The translations under genes and the position numbers were made by a program. 15,703 nt of DNA from DATKKX01 sp035542775 (GTDB lineage Bacteria > Planctomycetota > Phycisphaerae > UBA1845 > UTPLA1), in assembly GCA_035542775.1 (NCBI GenBank), contig DATKKX010000249.1, positions 1 through 15,703 on the forward strand. The letters are read 5' to 3'. The notes beneath the pieces were generated by a model. It searched no databases and was not told where the DNA came from. It worked only from the letters and a program-made list of their open reading frames with translations. This document shows, piece by piece, positions 6,517-14,405 of this stretch; position 1 is the stretch's first letter; each line of letters begins with the position of its first letter.

Positions 6517-9330
6517 TTACGGATTCCCGGCGTTCGCAACCAGGCTCACGTCCGCTGCGCTCACGATCAAGTCGCCGTTCATGTCGCAGCTCAGGTCCTT
6601 GGTCGCATGGTCGCCGAGGTAGTCATTCAGAATGTTCCCGCTGTGATCTACCGCGGTGCCCCATGGCTGGCCGCTGGCGAAAATGTTAATCGTCACGTAG
6701 GCCACATCCTGGGCGTCAACAACACCGTTGGCGCCGCGCGGCATCGCTCCCTTGGCCGGGCCCGCCGGGCTGCCGGCCACGTCGAAGCGAGAATCGCCGG
6801 GATGGTAGAACCCCTGGTTGAGAGCAATGACGGTACCGAAGAAGTTGTGGCTCTGATGGTTGGTCAGGCAGTACCAGATGTCGTCTACAGCGAGGAAGGC
6901 CGCCGCGCGATCGAGCTTGCCGCTGACCGGATCCAGCGCCAGACCGTCGGCAAAGTAGCGGATGTCCTCCATGGTGAAGTTGCCGTCGCCGTCATAGTCG
7001 CCGAACAGCTCGGGGATGATGTAGTTGTCGGTCTGGCCATTGGGAAGCGTGAGCAGGCCCGGGCAGCACTGCACGAGTGTTGGAAAGGCCGTGGCCCAGT
7101 CGTTCGCCACCATGTGCTGGGAGAACGCCCAGGCGCTCACGTTCTGCTTCATCCAGTACGCCACCATCATGATGCAGATGTCATCCGCATTGCGGACGCC
7201 GTCGCCGTTCCAGTCACCGTGAATCCGCATGCACGGCATGACGTTGCCGCTGCTGCTGATGGTGGCGGCTCCGGTGAAGTCGCGGTAGTTGCTGGTGCTG
7301 CCGTCTTGATACGCGCCGGTCACTCGCTTGGGCACCTTGCCGCCGTTGTCGCCGGACCACGCTCCGTAGGCACCCACCGCGCCTTGATAGCTGTTCAAGG
7401 CGATCACGGATGCCTGAGCGGCGGGGTTCAGCTTTGCGTTCGGCGAAAATGTCGTCGGGTCCGTCAGGATCGGCAGGGCATCCACGGATGCGTCGGGCAT
7501 GAAATACTGAACCAACACGCCGGCCGGGCAGGCAAAGTCCAGATTGGCCGGATTGGCCTCCCAGGTCAGCAGGCTGCGTGTGATGTTGAGGATCATGTCG
7601 CGAGCGGCCACGCTGGCCATCGCCGGATTGCCGGTTGTCTCCGCTTCCGGATCGCCGCGGGTCGCCAGAGTCTGGGAACCGCCGATCTGGTAGCCGGTGT
7701 TCGGATTGGCGTTGTGAACCAGTTTGCTGATCGTGTCCGGGCGGACGAAGCTGACGGCGCCCCCGGTGTCCTTCATCACGTTCAGCATCTCGTACTTGCC
7801 CGCCGGCACGTCGCCCTCGATCCGATCCGTGGTCAGGATGCCCGTGTAGCCCACGGCCAGCCGCCGGTTCTGAACTGCCGTCTCAATGACGCCCGAGCCG
7901 CCGCAGTTGGTAGGCTGGGTATTCGGTCCAAGCTGTACGTTGGCATCCGTATTGACCTGCACGCCGAGGTTGTCGCCGACGCCATAGCTTGGGTCGACGC
8001 CGATGCAGTTCATGGTCAGATTCCGCGTGCCGGATCCCGAATCCCGTGTGCAGGCCGTCAGGTTCTCGCCGTTGGGCATTCGGCCGGTGACATACAGGTA
8101 CTGAAGCTCGGTGTAAGTGATGTTGCCAGTGTCTCCGCCGATGCCGGCGCCGCGGTTGGCGATGAGACCGGCGGGCGAGAAAGCCAGCGTGGTATCAAAG
8201 ACGGTGTTGGCATCCGGGTCGGCGGTATTGGTGTTCAACGCCAAACTGCCGCGTACCAGGCTCTTGAGTTGATTCGAAATTGTGCCGCCGCCGACGCTCG
8301 CCGACGCAGTCGGGTTATAGCCGTAACCCAGGAGGGTGGGTTTTTGATTCCAGGCCGCGGCCGTGGTGTCCCCCGCACGCACGAACCACTTGGTGGCTAC
8401 GTCCATGTTGGCGACGTCGATGCTTGCGGGACAATTTGGCGTGCCGCTCTCACTGGCTCGGCCGCAGCCGCCGTGCAGCACACAGTTCACCAGGCCCGGG
8501 ATGTCGGCCACATCGACAACACCGTCCTCATTGTAGTCAGCGCGGAGGAAGAAGCAGCCCGGGTATGCGGCGTTGTATGCCACAGCGCCCCCGACGATCG
8601 CCGTTGCCATCGCCTGGATATCTTTGCCATCGACAACGCTGTCGCAATTCAGGTCGCCCGTGTTGAGCGGTGGAAAGCAGTTGGCCTCCGGACAAGGATT
8701 CGTCTTGACGCCAGTGTTGGCCCAAACCGTTCGGTTGATGATGCCCTTCTCGCTAGGTACGCTGTTCGGGAGTGTGCCCAGCAGTTGGTAATCTACGAAC
8801 TCTGCCAAGCCGTTGCCCGACCCGACTGATCGATACTGTACCAGCCAGTGTCCGCTCCAGTTGGAGCAAGTCCACTGCGGAGCCAACTGGTCGACTCCGT
8901 ACACGCCGCACTCGCCATTTACAAACCCCTCAAAGGGATCGTACGGCGGGCAGGGCAGCACGTCGTGGTCGGTGTTGTTGCAGTCGTTGGTCGTCCCGGG
9001 ATACCCGAAGAAGCCGACGAACAGCGACGCGCCGCTGATGTTGACCTGCCCCGCGTTGGCGATGTTCAGGGGCGACTCGTCATACGTATAGGGGTGATTC
9101 GGATACACATCCGCAGCGCAGGTGGTGCCCTCGCCGAGCCAGTGGCCGATGCCCCCGCTGCCGATCAGCGCCTTGCACTGCGCTTCGGTCACCCCGTCGG
9201 CGCAACGGGGCGTGAATGGAAAGACAAAATCCTGATAGACACAAACTCCTGCTGGATCCGCCATCGCGGACGCAACACATATCCCCGTGAGCACCATGGC
9301 TCCCACTGCACAAACCCATTTGCTTCTCAT
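6517..9330 (-). CDS. Secreted PstS-like phosphate-binding protein with dockerin repeats
   Basis: 937-residue protein. Start ATG 9330 is chosen over an upstream codon at 9390 because GGAGG lies 10 nt before it and a signal peptide (residues 1-24, ending ASAMA) follows. Residues 25-200 are Cys-rich and unrecognised. Dockerin-type calcium loops follow at GDLNCDSVVDGKDIQAM (225-241) and DYNEDGVVDVADI (265-277). Residues about 305-700 resemble PstS: FSPAGLIANRGAGIGG (384-399), ITYTELQYLYVTGR (404-417), the phosphate-type loop TRDSGSGTRN (428-437) and LAVGYTGI (491-498). More calcium loops occur at DWNGDGVRNADDI (706-718), DYDGDGNFTMEDI (778-790), GVVDAQDV (869-876) and DMNGDLIVSAADV (916-928). No cohesin is visible. 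It probably shares the upstream pseudopilin's Pho promoter; no site of its own was found. Phosphate binding is inferred. Confidence 0.85.
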   Translation of the reverse strand: MRSKWVCAVGAMVLTGICVASAMADPAGVCVYQDFVFPFTPRCADGVTEAQCKALIGSGGIGHWLGEGTTCAADVYPNHPYTYDESPLNIANAGQVNISGASLFVGFFGYPGTTNDCNNTDHDVLPCPPYDPFEGFVNGECGVYGVDQLAPQWTCSNWSGHWLVQYRSVGSGNGLAEFVDYQLLGTLPNSVPSEKGIINRTVWANTGVKTNPCPEANCFPPLNTGDLNCDSVVDGKDIQAMATAIVGGAVAYNAAYPGCFFLRADYNEDGVVDVADIPGLVNCVLHGGCGRASESGTPNCPASIDVANMDVATKWFVRAGDTTAAAWNQKPTLLGYGYNPTASASVGGGTISNQLKSLVRGSLALNTNTADPDANTVFDTTLAFSPAGLIANRGAGIGGDTGNITYTELQYLYVTGRMPNGENLTACTRDSGSGTRNLTMNCIGVDPSYGVGDNLGVQVNTDANVQLGPNTQPTNCGGSGVIETAVQNRRLAVGYTGILTTDRIEGDVPAGKYEMLNVMKDTGGAVSFVRPDTISKLVHNANPNTGYQIGGSQTLATRGDPEAETTGNPAMASVAARDMILNITRSLLTWEANPANLDFACPAGVLVQYFMPDASVDALPILTDPTTFSPNAKLNPAAQASVIALNSYQGAVGAYGAWSGDNGGKVPKRVTGAYQDGSTSNYRDFTGAATISSSGNVMPCMRIHGDWNGDGVRNADDICIMMVAYWMKQNVSAWAFSQHMVANDWATAFPTLVQCCPGLLTLPNGQTDNYIIPELFGDYDGDGNFTMEDIRYFADGLALDPVSGKLDRAAAFLAVDDIWYCLTNHQSHNFFGTVIALNQGFYHPGDSRFDVAGSPAGPAKGAMPRGANGVVDAQDVAYVTINIFASGQPWGTAVDHSGNILNDYLGDHATKDLSCDMNGDLIVSAADVSLVANAGNP

Positions 9331-9613
9331 TTCTGTTATACCTCCAGGAAAGATCCCCGATTCCCACTTGCCGCGACGCGCGGCATCCACTATTGCATTC
9401 CTCTCGTTCGAGTTCGGCGTTCAATCCGCAGTCCTGTACCGTGCTGGCATGCGACCCCCGCCCCCGATCCTGCATGCCCCCGGCCGCGACGCCATGCCCA
9501 GCCGCCTCCTGATCCCGCCGACCCGGACCATCTTTGCCGGCGCGCACCTCCCCAGCGTTCGCTTCTGCGCCCCCTTTTCAGCGTGCAATCAACTACGGAA
9601 GCTCTTCTTCAAA

Positions 9614-10672
9614 TCACCCATCCCAAGGTGGGCCCACCTTGTTTTTCCCGCTGATGGAGTAGTAGGTATTCCCCCACTCGTGGTTTTGCACGGTCTCGAG
9701 GATCGCCTTCTTCTCCACGTGCAGGTCCACGTAGAGCCAATTCACTGCTCCTCCCATGCGCCGGCCCTTGCCCCCCGGGTGATGCCTGCCGACCGCATTC
9801 GTCTCCATCGTGCCCATGTCGTCAACGAGATTGGCGCGCGCCTCCACTTCCTGCAACGGCAACAGGCCGAAGTCCGGTGGTGGACCATACGAGAAGCCCG
9901 GCAGCGCCTCCGGCGCGGCATATTCGTTCGTGCCCGTGGCGACGTGACCAAACGGATTGACGGGCCGATGGCTCTTGACCGTTTCGCCGCCTTCAGCGCC
10001 GATGCCGATCGCCTTCCAGTTGTCAACCCACTCTGTCATCAGTACGACTCGGCCGGGATCATGAATCCGCGTCTCGGGGACGAGGACGTTCACCCTTGGC
10101 CCACCAGAAAGAAGCTTCGTAAACTTGTTGCGCGGAAAGATGGCGGCATTGCCCGTATAGGCGATTCTGGGCGCTTGCTTGTCCATTATCGCAGTTCCGC
10201 TAGGTGACGTATTGCCGTCCTGGTCCTGCTGGCCCGGCTCCCAATCCGAAGGACCTGGGTTGGTCCGGGGAAGGCCCCCATGCGTCATGGCCGGGCACTT
10301 GAAGACATCATCTGAGACCTGGCCTTTGTTGTAGAGATACCACGACCAGTGGATGTAGCCGTAGGGATGATCGTTGGGCTGGTTCAGCAAGTCGTAGTTG
10401 CCATCACCATCGTACGGATAGATGTAGCTCGGCGGGTAAACGCCGTTGTTGTCGGCCAGGTACGACGCCATCGCCTGTCCAACGTCGTGCAAATGCGTCG
10501 CACAGGTCACCGCCATGCCATGCTTCCTTGACCCGCTGATCGCGGGCATAATGATTGAGATCAGCACCGCGATGATCGAGATCACCACCAGCAACTCGAT
10601 CAAAGTGAATGCCCGAGTCGCCGTCCACTTCTGCCCCCCCGTGAAGTCCGCCCTGTTCATTCTTGATTCCAC
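9614..10672 (-). CDS. Prepilin-type / H-X9-DG-like pseudopilin-like protein 2
   Basis: 352 residues from GTG 10672. This start is favoured because TAGGAG lies 7 nt upstream; ATG 10660 and ATG 10720 are alternatives, neither with a good ribosome site. The prepilin motif is TATRA followed by FTLIELLVVISIIAVLISI: the -1 residue is Ala instead of Gly, as often seen in planctomycetes, and Glu is at +5. DKQAPRIAYTGNAAIFPRNKF and VKSHRP correspond to DKQAPRLSYVANEAIMPRKKF and YKSHRP of pseudopilin 1. The C-terminal motif is degenerate (YVDLHVE where DGH is expected). A Pho box lies at 10811-10850, and the PstS-dockerin gene follows after 283 bp without a recognisable promoter, suggesting joint expression. 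Confidence 0.9.
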   Translation of the reverse strand: MESRMNRADFTGGQKWTATRAFTLIELLVVISIIAVLISIIMPAISGSRKHGMAVTCATHLHDVGQAMASYLADNNGVYPPSYIYPYDGDGNYDLLNQPNDHPYGYIHWSWYLYNKGQVSDDVFKCPAMTHGGLPRTNPGPSDWEPGQQDQDGNTSPSGTAIMDKQAPRIAYTGNAAIFPRNKFTKLLSGGPRVNVLVPETRIHDPGRVVLMTEWVDNWKAIGIGAEGGETVKSHRPVNPFGHVATGTNEYAAPEALPGFSYGPPPDFGLLPLQEVEARANLVDDMGTMETNAVGRHHPGGKGRRMGGAVNWLYVDLHVEKKAILETVQNHEWGNTYYSISGKNKVGPPWDG

Positions 10673-10679
10673 GGTAAAG

Positions 10680-10685
10680 CTCCTA
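10680..10685 (-). promoter_or_regulatory. Ribosome-binding site deciding pseudopilin 2 start
   Basis: TAGGAG on the minus strand, 7 nt before GTG 10672. It is 19 nt before ATG 10660 and downstream of ATG 10720, so the GTG is the best-placed start. Confidence 0.6.
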
Positions 10686-10810
10686 CGCTGCCCTGTTGTG
10701 GTCCGAAACCAAGCGATCATGGTAGAAGGTCCGTGTTAGTTGCCGATAAAGGAGGCTTGTGTTTTGGATTATGAAATGGTCTTGCCAAAATGAAGAGCAG
10801 ACGCGCGCCG

Positions 10811-10850
10811 AGTGAAGCCGCCGTTAAGACTCTGTAAAGAGGTGGCCTTG
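10811..10850 (-). promoter_or_regulatory. Four-unit Pho box upstream of pseudopilin 2
   Basis: Minus-strand units CAAGGCC (10850-10844), CTTTACA (10839-10833), CTTAACG (10828-10822), CTTCACT (10817-10811) at 11-bp spacing; the last three fit well. It is 138 bp from the GTG start and 86 bp beyond the metallopeptidase stop. Confidence 0.75.
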
Positions 10851-10936
10851 CAGCGATAATCCCGCCGTTTGGCAACGCACGCTTCCACTCCGGCGCGGAG
10901 AAAGCGCAGAAGGTGCAATGACGCTCGTGAGGCCGA

Positions 10937-12358
10937 TCAGTGAATTGGGACGTGCCAGTCCTGCCCTGAGTTGTTGTCCCACTTGTCGCCATTCGTGAAC
11001 ACGAAATCGATCTGCTTGGCGTCCGGCGGCAACTTCAAGGTCACCTCCCAGGTTTCCTCGGCGGGCTTCTTCATCGGCAGGTCCTTCACCTGCTGCCAAT
11101 TGTCACAACCGTAGTGAAGCGTCACCTGTCTGGCACCCGCCAACGGTCCGAACAGGGCGAAGTAGGTGATCTTGACGTCTCCGCCTTGCGTGGGCTGATC
11201 GGGCGTCACGAGGACCCGATCGGGGGCGGCAGGTTTCTCGGCCGCATAGGATTTGGCCTTGGTCGCGTACTCATTAAAGAACTCGACGATGTTCGGCATG
11301 AACGCTTCGAGCGTCGGATAGCGATCCCGGTGGCTCTCGTATTCGCCCAGCCGGTCGGCCAGCCCGCCGACCCACTCAAACCCGCGACCAGCCTGCCGCT
11401 GCGTCTCCGACCACGCGGCGATCCGGCCGTTCCTCGCCCGCACATAACGCACCACGCAGGCTCGCACCATTGATTCGCGCATCATGGTGTCCCATGTGGA
11501 GTAGGCCTGCTGCTGCATCTGAGCCCTGCGTCCGGCGAACAGCCGCTCTCCTGCGGGCTTGAGCCGGTCGAGAAACTTGTCGGTGAGCGGATTGGTGTAG
11601 GAATGACAAAACTCGTGCACGATCGTCGGAACGACCTCATCGCTGAAGACAGGCACACCATCCTTGTCGAACCGCCCGCAGCCGATGATCGCGAAGAACA
11701 CCTCTCGCCCGTCGGGGTAGCGCATGCTGGGGCCGTAGTTGCCGCCCCCGTTCAGCAGGCCCAGCACCAGCTCGAACCTCGAGGCAGGCTTCGCCCCAAA
11801 AAAAGAGTCGAACCATTCCTGGATCCGCTGTCTCTCCAGCACGTCGTTCATTCGCTCGGCGGCAGCCGCGTACAGCGGCTGGTGCGCCGCAATAAACCCG
11901 GCGAAATCAGCTTCCTTGACGAACGACCGAACCTGCTCCAGAAAGTCCCGCGCATCTTTCTCCGGCCAGCGCGAATCGAGACCGGCGTCAGGGCTGTCGA
12001 GGGGCACTACCTCCCTCAAGCCAGCAATGCCTTCGATGCGGATGGCAATGGCCATCACCGCATCGTAGCCGACACCGTGATCCCGCCGCATTTCCCGTGC
12101 CTTTCGAATGGCCGGATGTTGTCGAAACTTACCGAACCATTTTTCCACGTCCTCCGCATAGGGCGAGTCCGAATTATCCATGTTGTATTCAGGGCTACCC
12201 GCCAGGCGGAAAACCAGGCTCATCAGTTCGACTCGCGGGTCGACGTGCGCGGAGAGTGCCGGCTGCGTGGTCTGGGCCGCTGCGCCTTGGATCCCGAGCA
12301 GTAAGCCGAGAACCGCCCGCGATCCCGGGCACCAAGGTTGAGGTGATCTCGACACCAT
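10937..12358 (-). CDS. Secreted HExxH metallopeptidase-like protein with starch-binding-like module
   Basis: 473 residues from ATG 12358; the frame stays open to TTG 12433, and an in-frame GTG matching the porin's alternative start also exists, so the start is uncertain. The signal peptide (RAVLGLLLGIQGAAA, cleavage near residue 28) is almost that of the porin. The core (about 35-370) is DUF4932-like with zinc motif HEFCH (248-252) inside VPTIVHEFCHSYTNP and a downstream Glu295 in MMRESMV as possible third ligand. The C-terminus (about 380-473) looks like a CBM25/26 starch-binding fold: RVLVTPDQPTQGGDVKITYF, HYGCDNW, WEVTLKLPPDAKQIDFVF and DNNSGQDWHVPI. Activity and substrate are unproven. 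A Pho box (12466-12505) lies between it and phoR. Confidence 0.82.
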   Translation of the reverse strand: MVSRSPQPWCPGSRAVLGLLLGIQGAAAQTTQPALSAHVDPRVELMSLVFRLAGSPEYNMDNSDSPYAEDVEKWFGKFRQHPAIRKAREMRRDHGVGYDAVMAIAIRIEGIAGLREVVPLDSPDAGLDSRWPEKDARDFLEQVRSFVKEADFAGFIAAHQPLYAAAAERMNDVLERQRIQEWFDSFFGAKPASRFELVLGLLNGGGNYGPSMRYPDGREVFFAIIGCGRFDKDGVPVFSDEVVPTIVHEFCHSYTNPLTDKFLDRLKPAGERLFAGRRAQMQQQAYSTWDTMMRESMVRACVVRYVRARNGRIAAWSETQRQAGRGFEWVGGLADRLGEYESHRDRYPTLEAFMPNIVEFFNEYATKAKSYAAEKPAAPDRVLVTPDQPTQGGDVKITYFALFGPLAGARQVTLHYGCDNWQQVKDLPMKKPAEETWEVTLKLPPDAKQIDFVFTNGDKWDNNSGQDWHVPIH

Positions 12359-12555
12359 GTGAGCGGTCTCACGGGGCACTGACCGTCCGGGATCCGGAAA
12401 GCAGTTCCCACGAAAGCCCCTTCCGCCCCGCAAGGCCGCCCCCGCTTCTTCCGGCCTGATGGGTGTGCGCCCGCTGTGTTAAGCAAACGTGATGAGGCGG
12501 CTGGATTCACGCGAAAATCGGGGGCCCGGGCTGCGCGGTTGCCGGCGCCGGCTGC
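12267..12555 (-). repeat. Promoter/leader/signal-peptide duplication, copy at metallopeptidase
   Basis: Contains the phoR stop region, Pho box, leader and metallopeptidase signal-peptide codons. It aligns with 4128-4420 at the porin over the whole span and, in its Pho-box half, with about 5905-6095. As the copy attached to an intact phoR, it is the likely source of the others. Confidence 0.65.
12466..12505 (-). promoter_or_regulatory. Four-unit Pho box between phoR and metallopeptidase
   Basis: Minus-strand units TCCAGCC (12505-12499), CATCACG (12494-12488), CTTAACA (12483-12477), GGGCGCA (12472-12466), 11-bp spacing. It begins 2 bp after the phoR stop codon, so the gene downstream has its own Pho promoter while phoR readthrough remains possible. 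Confidence 0.72.
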
Positions 12556-14405
12556 GGGATGACGATGGTCACGCAGGTGCCTTCGCCGACTCTGCTGCGG
12601 AGGGAGACGGTGCCGTTCATGGCCGCCACGGCGTGGCGGACTATCGACAGGCCCAGACCTGTGCCGCGAGCGGTGCCGGAACGGGCCCGCGCGACCTGGT
12701 AGAACCGCTCGAACACCCTGCCCTGCTCCTCTTCGGGAATCCCGCAGCCGGTGTCTACCACGTCGATCGACACGCCGCCGGGTCTGCCGTGTTGCTCGCC
12801 ATTCTGTGTGCAGATGACGCTGACTCGACCGCCGGCTTCGGTGAACTTGATCGCGTTGTCCACGAGGTTTTCCAGCGTGAGCCGCAGGAGATAGGGATTC
12901 ACCACGATCGTCTCCAAGGGCTTCTCGATGGAGGCCTGCCAGTGCAGGCTCTTGGATGAGAGAATGTCACTGTACTGAGCATGCAGGTCTTCGAGGAATT
13001 CGGCCAGGTTGACGGCCGTCGGCTCAAATCGATTCTGCGAAGACTCGAGCCGTGACAGGTTGAGCAGATCCGTGATCATGGCGAGCATCAAAGAACTGTG
13101 CCGGTCGATGACGCCGAGGAATTTCCTGGCCGACGCGGGCTCGTCGGCGAAGTCCATATCCAGGAGCGTCTCCACGGCCCCGCGGATCGCGGACAGCGGC
13201 GTTCGCAGCTCGTGGGAGGTATTGGCGGCGAAGTCCGCCTTGATCTGAATCATTCTCGCCAATTCGGTGATGTCCGTCAGCACAAGCAATCGCCCGACGA
13301 TCGGCTTGGCCGACTCGTCGGGTTGCCCTCCAGCGCCAGGAAGAATCACGTCACATACCCGGCCCATCAGAGTGAGCGGACCGTTCGGACTCTCGATCTG
13401 CAGCCGCAGCTCCTGAGCGCCGCCCGCACACTCCGGCTCGGCGCCGCCGCCTGGTCGGAGCAGCGCCTGCTGCAATTCATGTTGAGAGATGCACTCCTCT
13501 ACGGCTCTGCCGGCAAACTGCTCGCGGCCGCCGGACGTCGGTGAGAGGCTCAGCAGGCGAATCGCGGCCGGGTTGATCAACACGATCCTGCCCTGAGGAC
13601 CGGTGACGACGACGCCTTCGCTGATCTGGGCAAGCAACGCCTCCAGCACTCGCCGCTGCTTGTCGATCGTCTCCAGGTGGGCTGCCAGGTGATCCCGCAT
13701 CTGATTGAGCGACCGGGCCAACGCCCCGATTTCATCGCGGCCGGTGACCGGCACGCGGGCCGAAAGATCGCCGCGCGAGATGCTCTGCGCGGTCAGCGTG
13801 ATTCGCCGAATCGGCTGGCTCCACAGCCGTGCCAGTCCCAGTGCCAGGAGCATGACGGCCAGAAGCCCCGCAAAAGCGATCATCCAGATGGGCTTGTGCT
13901 CGGCGCGGGAGCGCGCCGTGATGGAGCGGAGCGGCATTGCCACTCGAACAACGCCGGCGGGATGCTCGGCGCCGCCGACCCGCACGGCTACGTATTTGGT
14001 TGCGCGGGCCAGTGTTTGAGACAGGCGGGTATCTTCTCCCCACCCGTGGCTTAGTGCCTCTTGCACCTCCTTGCGGGCGCCATGCGGCTCCATCGTCGAT
14101 GGGTCCACCTCGGAGTCGGCTATCACGCGGCCGTCAGCGCTGATCAGCGTGTAGCGGATGTCCCCGGTTTGTGCCGCCCGCAGCCCCTCGACGAAGCGAT
14201 CCAGGTCGGCGGCCTGGCCGGTGTCGAGCCGGCCGCCGATGGCCTGCACCACCGTCGCGGCCTGCCTGTGGAGGTGCTCGGTCAAATCCTGGGCGTTGAA
14301 TTTGTCCACCGTTGCAATGGTGATCCAGCCCAGCGTCACCAGCAGCGCCGCCATCAGCAGCGCGTTGCCCAGAAAGAGCTTCCAGAATAGCAGCCCGGGT
14401 TTCAT
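12507..14405 (-). CDS. phoR: Phosphate-regulon sensor histidine kinase PhoR
   Basis: 632-residue membrane kinase that would phosphorylate PhoB when phosphate is low. Domain order: membrane helix (about 9-31), extracytoplasmic sensor (32-172), second helix (173-192), HAMP (193-245), PAS (about 252-385), HisKA with FAANTSHELRTPLSAIRGA (phospho-acceptor His398), and HATPase with N-box LENLVDNAIKF (511-521), DTGCGIP (551-557), FERFYQ and GTGLGLSIVRH (581-591). A full extracytoplasmic sensor makes it longer than E. coli PhoR (about 430) and more like the Gram-positive PhoR/WalK layout. The ATG overlaps the phoB stop as ATGA (14402-14405). Its 3' end is copied, in decayed form, at 6049-6168, 6267-6326 and 4375-4420. 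Confidence 0.93.
   Translation of the reverse strand: MKPGLLFWKLFLGNALLMAALLVTLGWITIATVDKFNAQDLTEHLHRQAATVVQAIGGRLDTGQAADLDRFVEGLRAAQTGDIRYTLISADGRVIADSEVDPSTMEPHGARKEVQEALSHGWGEDTRLSQTLARATKYVAVRVGGAEHPAGVVRVAMPLRSITARSRAEHKPIWMIAFAGLLAVMLLALGLARLWSQPIRRITLTAQSISRGDLSARVPVTGRDEIGALARSLNQMRDHLAAHLETIDKQRRVLEALLAQISEGVVVTGPQGRIVLINPAAIRLLSLSPTSGGREQFAGRAVEECISQHELQQALLRPGGGAEPECAGGAQELRLQIESPNGPLTLMGRVCDVILPGAGGQPDESAKPIVGRLLVLTDITELARMIQIKADFAANTSHELRTPLSAIRGAVETLLDMDFADEPASARKFLGVIDRHSSLMLAMITDLLNLSRLESSQNRFEPTAVNLAEFLEDLHAQYSDILSSKSLHWQASIEKPLETIVVNPYLLRLTLENLVDNAIKFTEAGGRVSVICTQNGEQHGRPGGVSIDVVDTGCGIPEEEQGRVFERFYQVARARSGTARGTGLGLSIVRHAVAAMNGTVSLRSRVGEGTCVTIVIPQPAPATAQPGPPIFA

Noticed and set aside
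6262..8829. Very long open frame (855 codons) on the plus strand opposite the PstS-dockerin gene
   Set aside because: Its translation is low-complexity Val/Ala/Arg/His-rich with no recognisable domain or ribosome site, and the minus strand carries a convincing modular protein with signal peptide and terminator. Long antisense frames are common in GC-rich DNA.
9331..9390. Upstream start for the PstS-dockerin protein at 9390
   Set aside because: It would put 20 charged residues before the signal peptide, and GGAGG is positioned for ATG 9330.
9331..9613. Possible Pho box directly upstream of the PstS-dockerin gene
   Set aside because: Searched for CTTAACA- or CCTCACA-like units at 11-bp spacing on the minus strand and found none convincing; cotranscription with the upstream pseudopilin is simpler.
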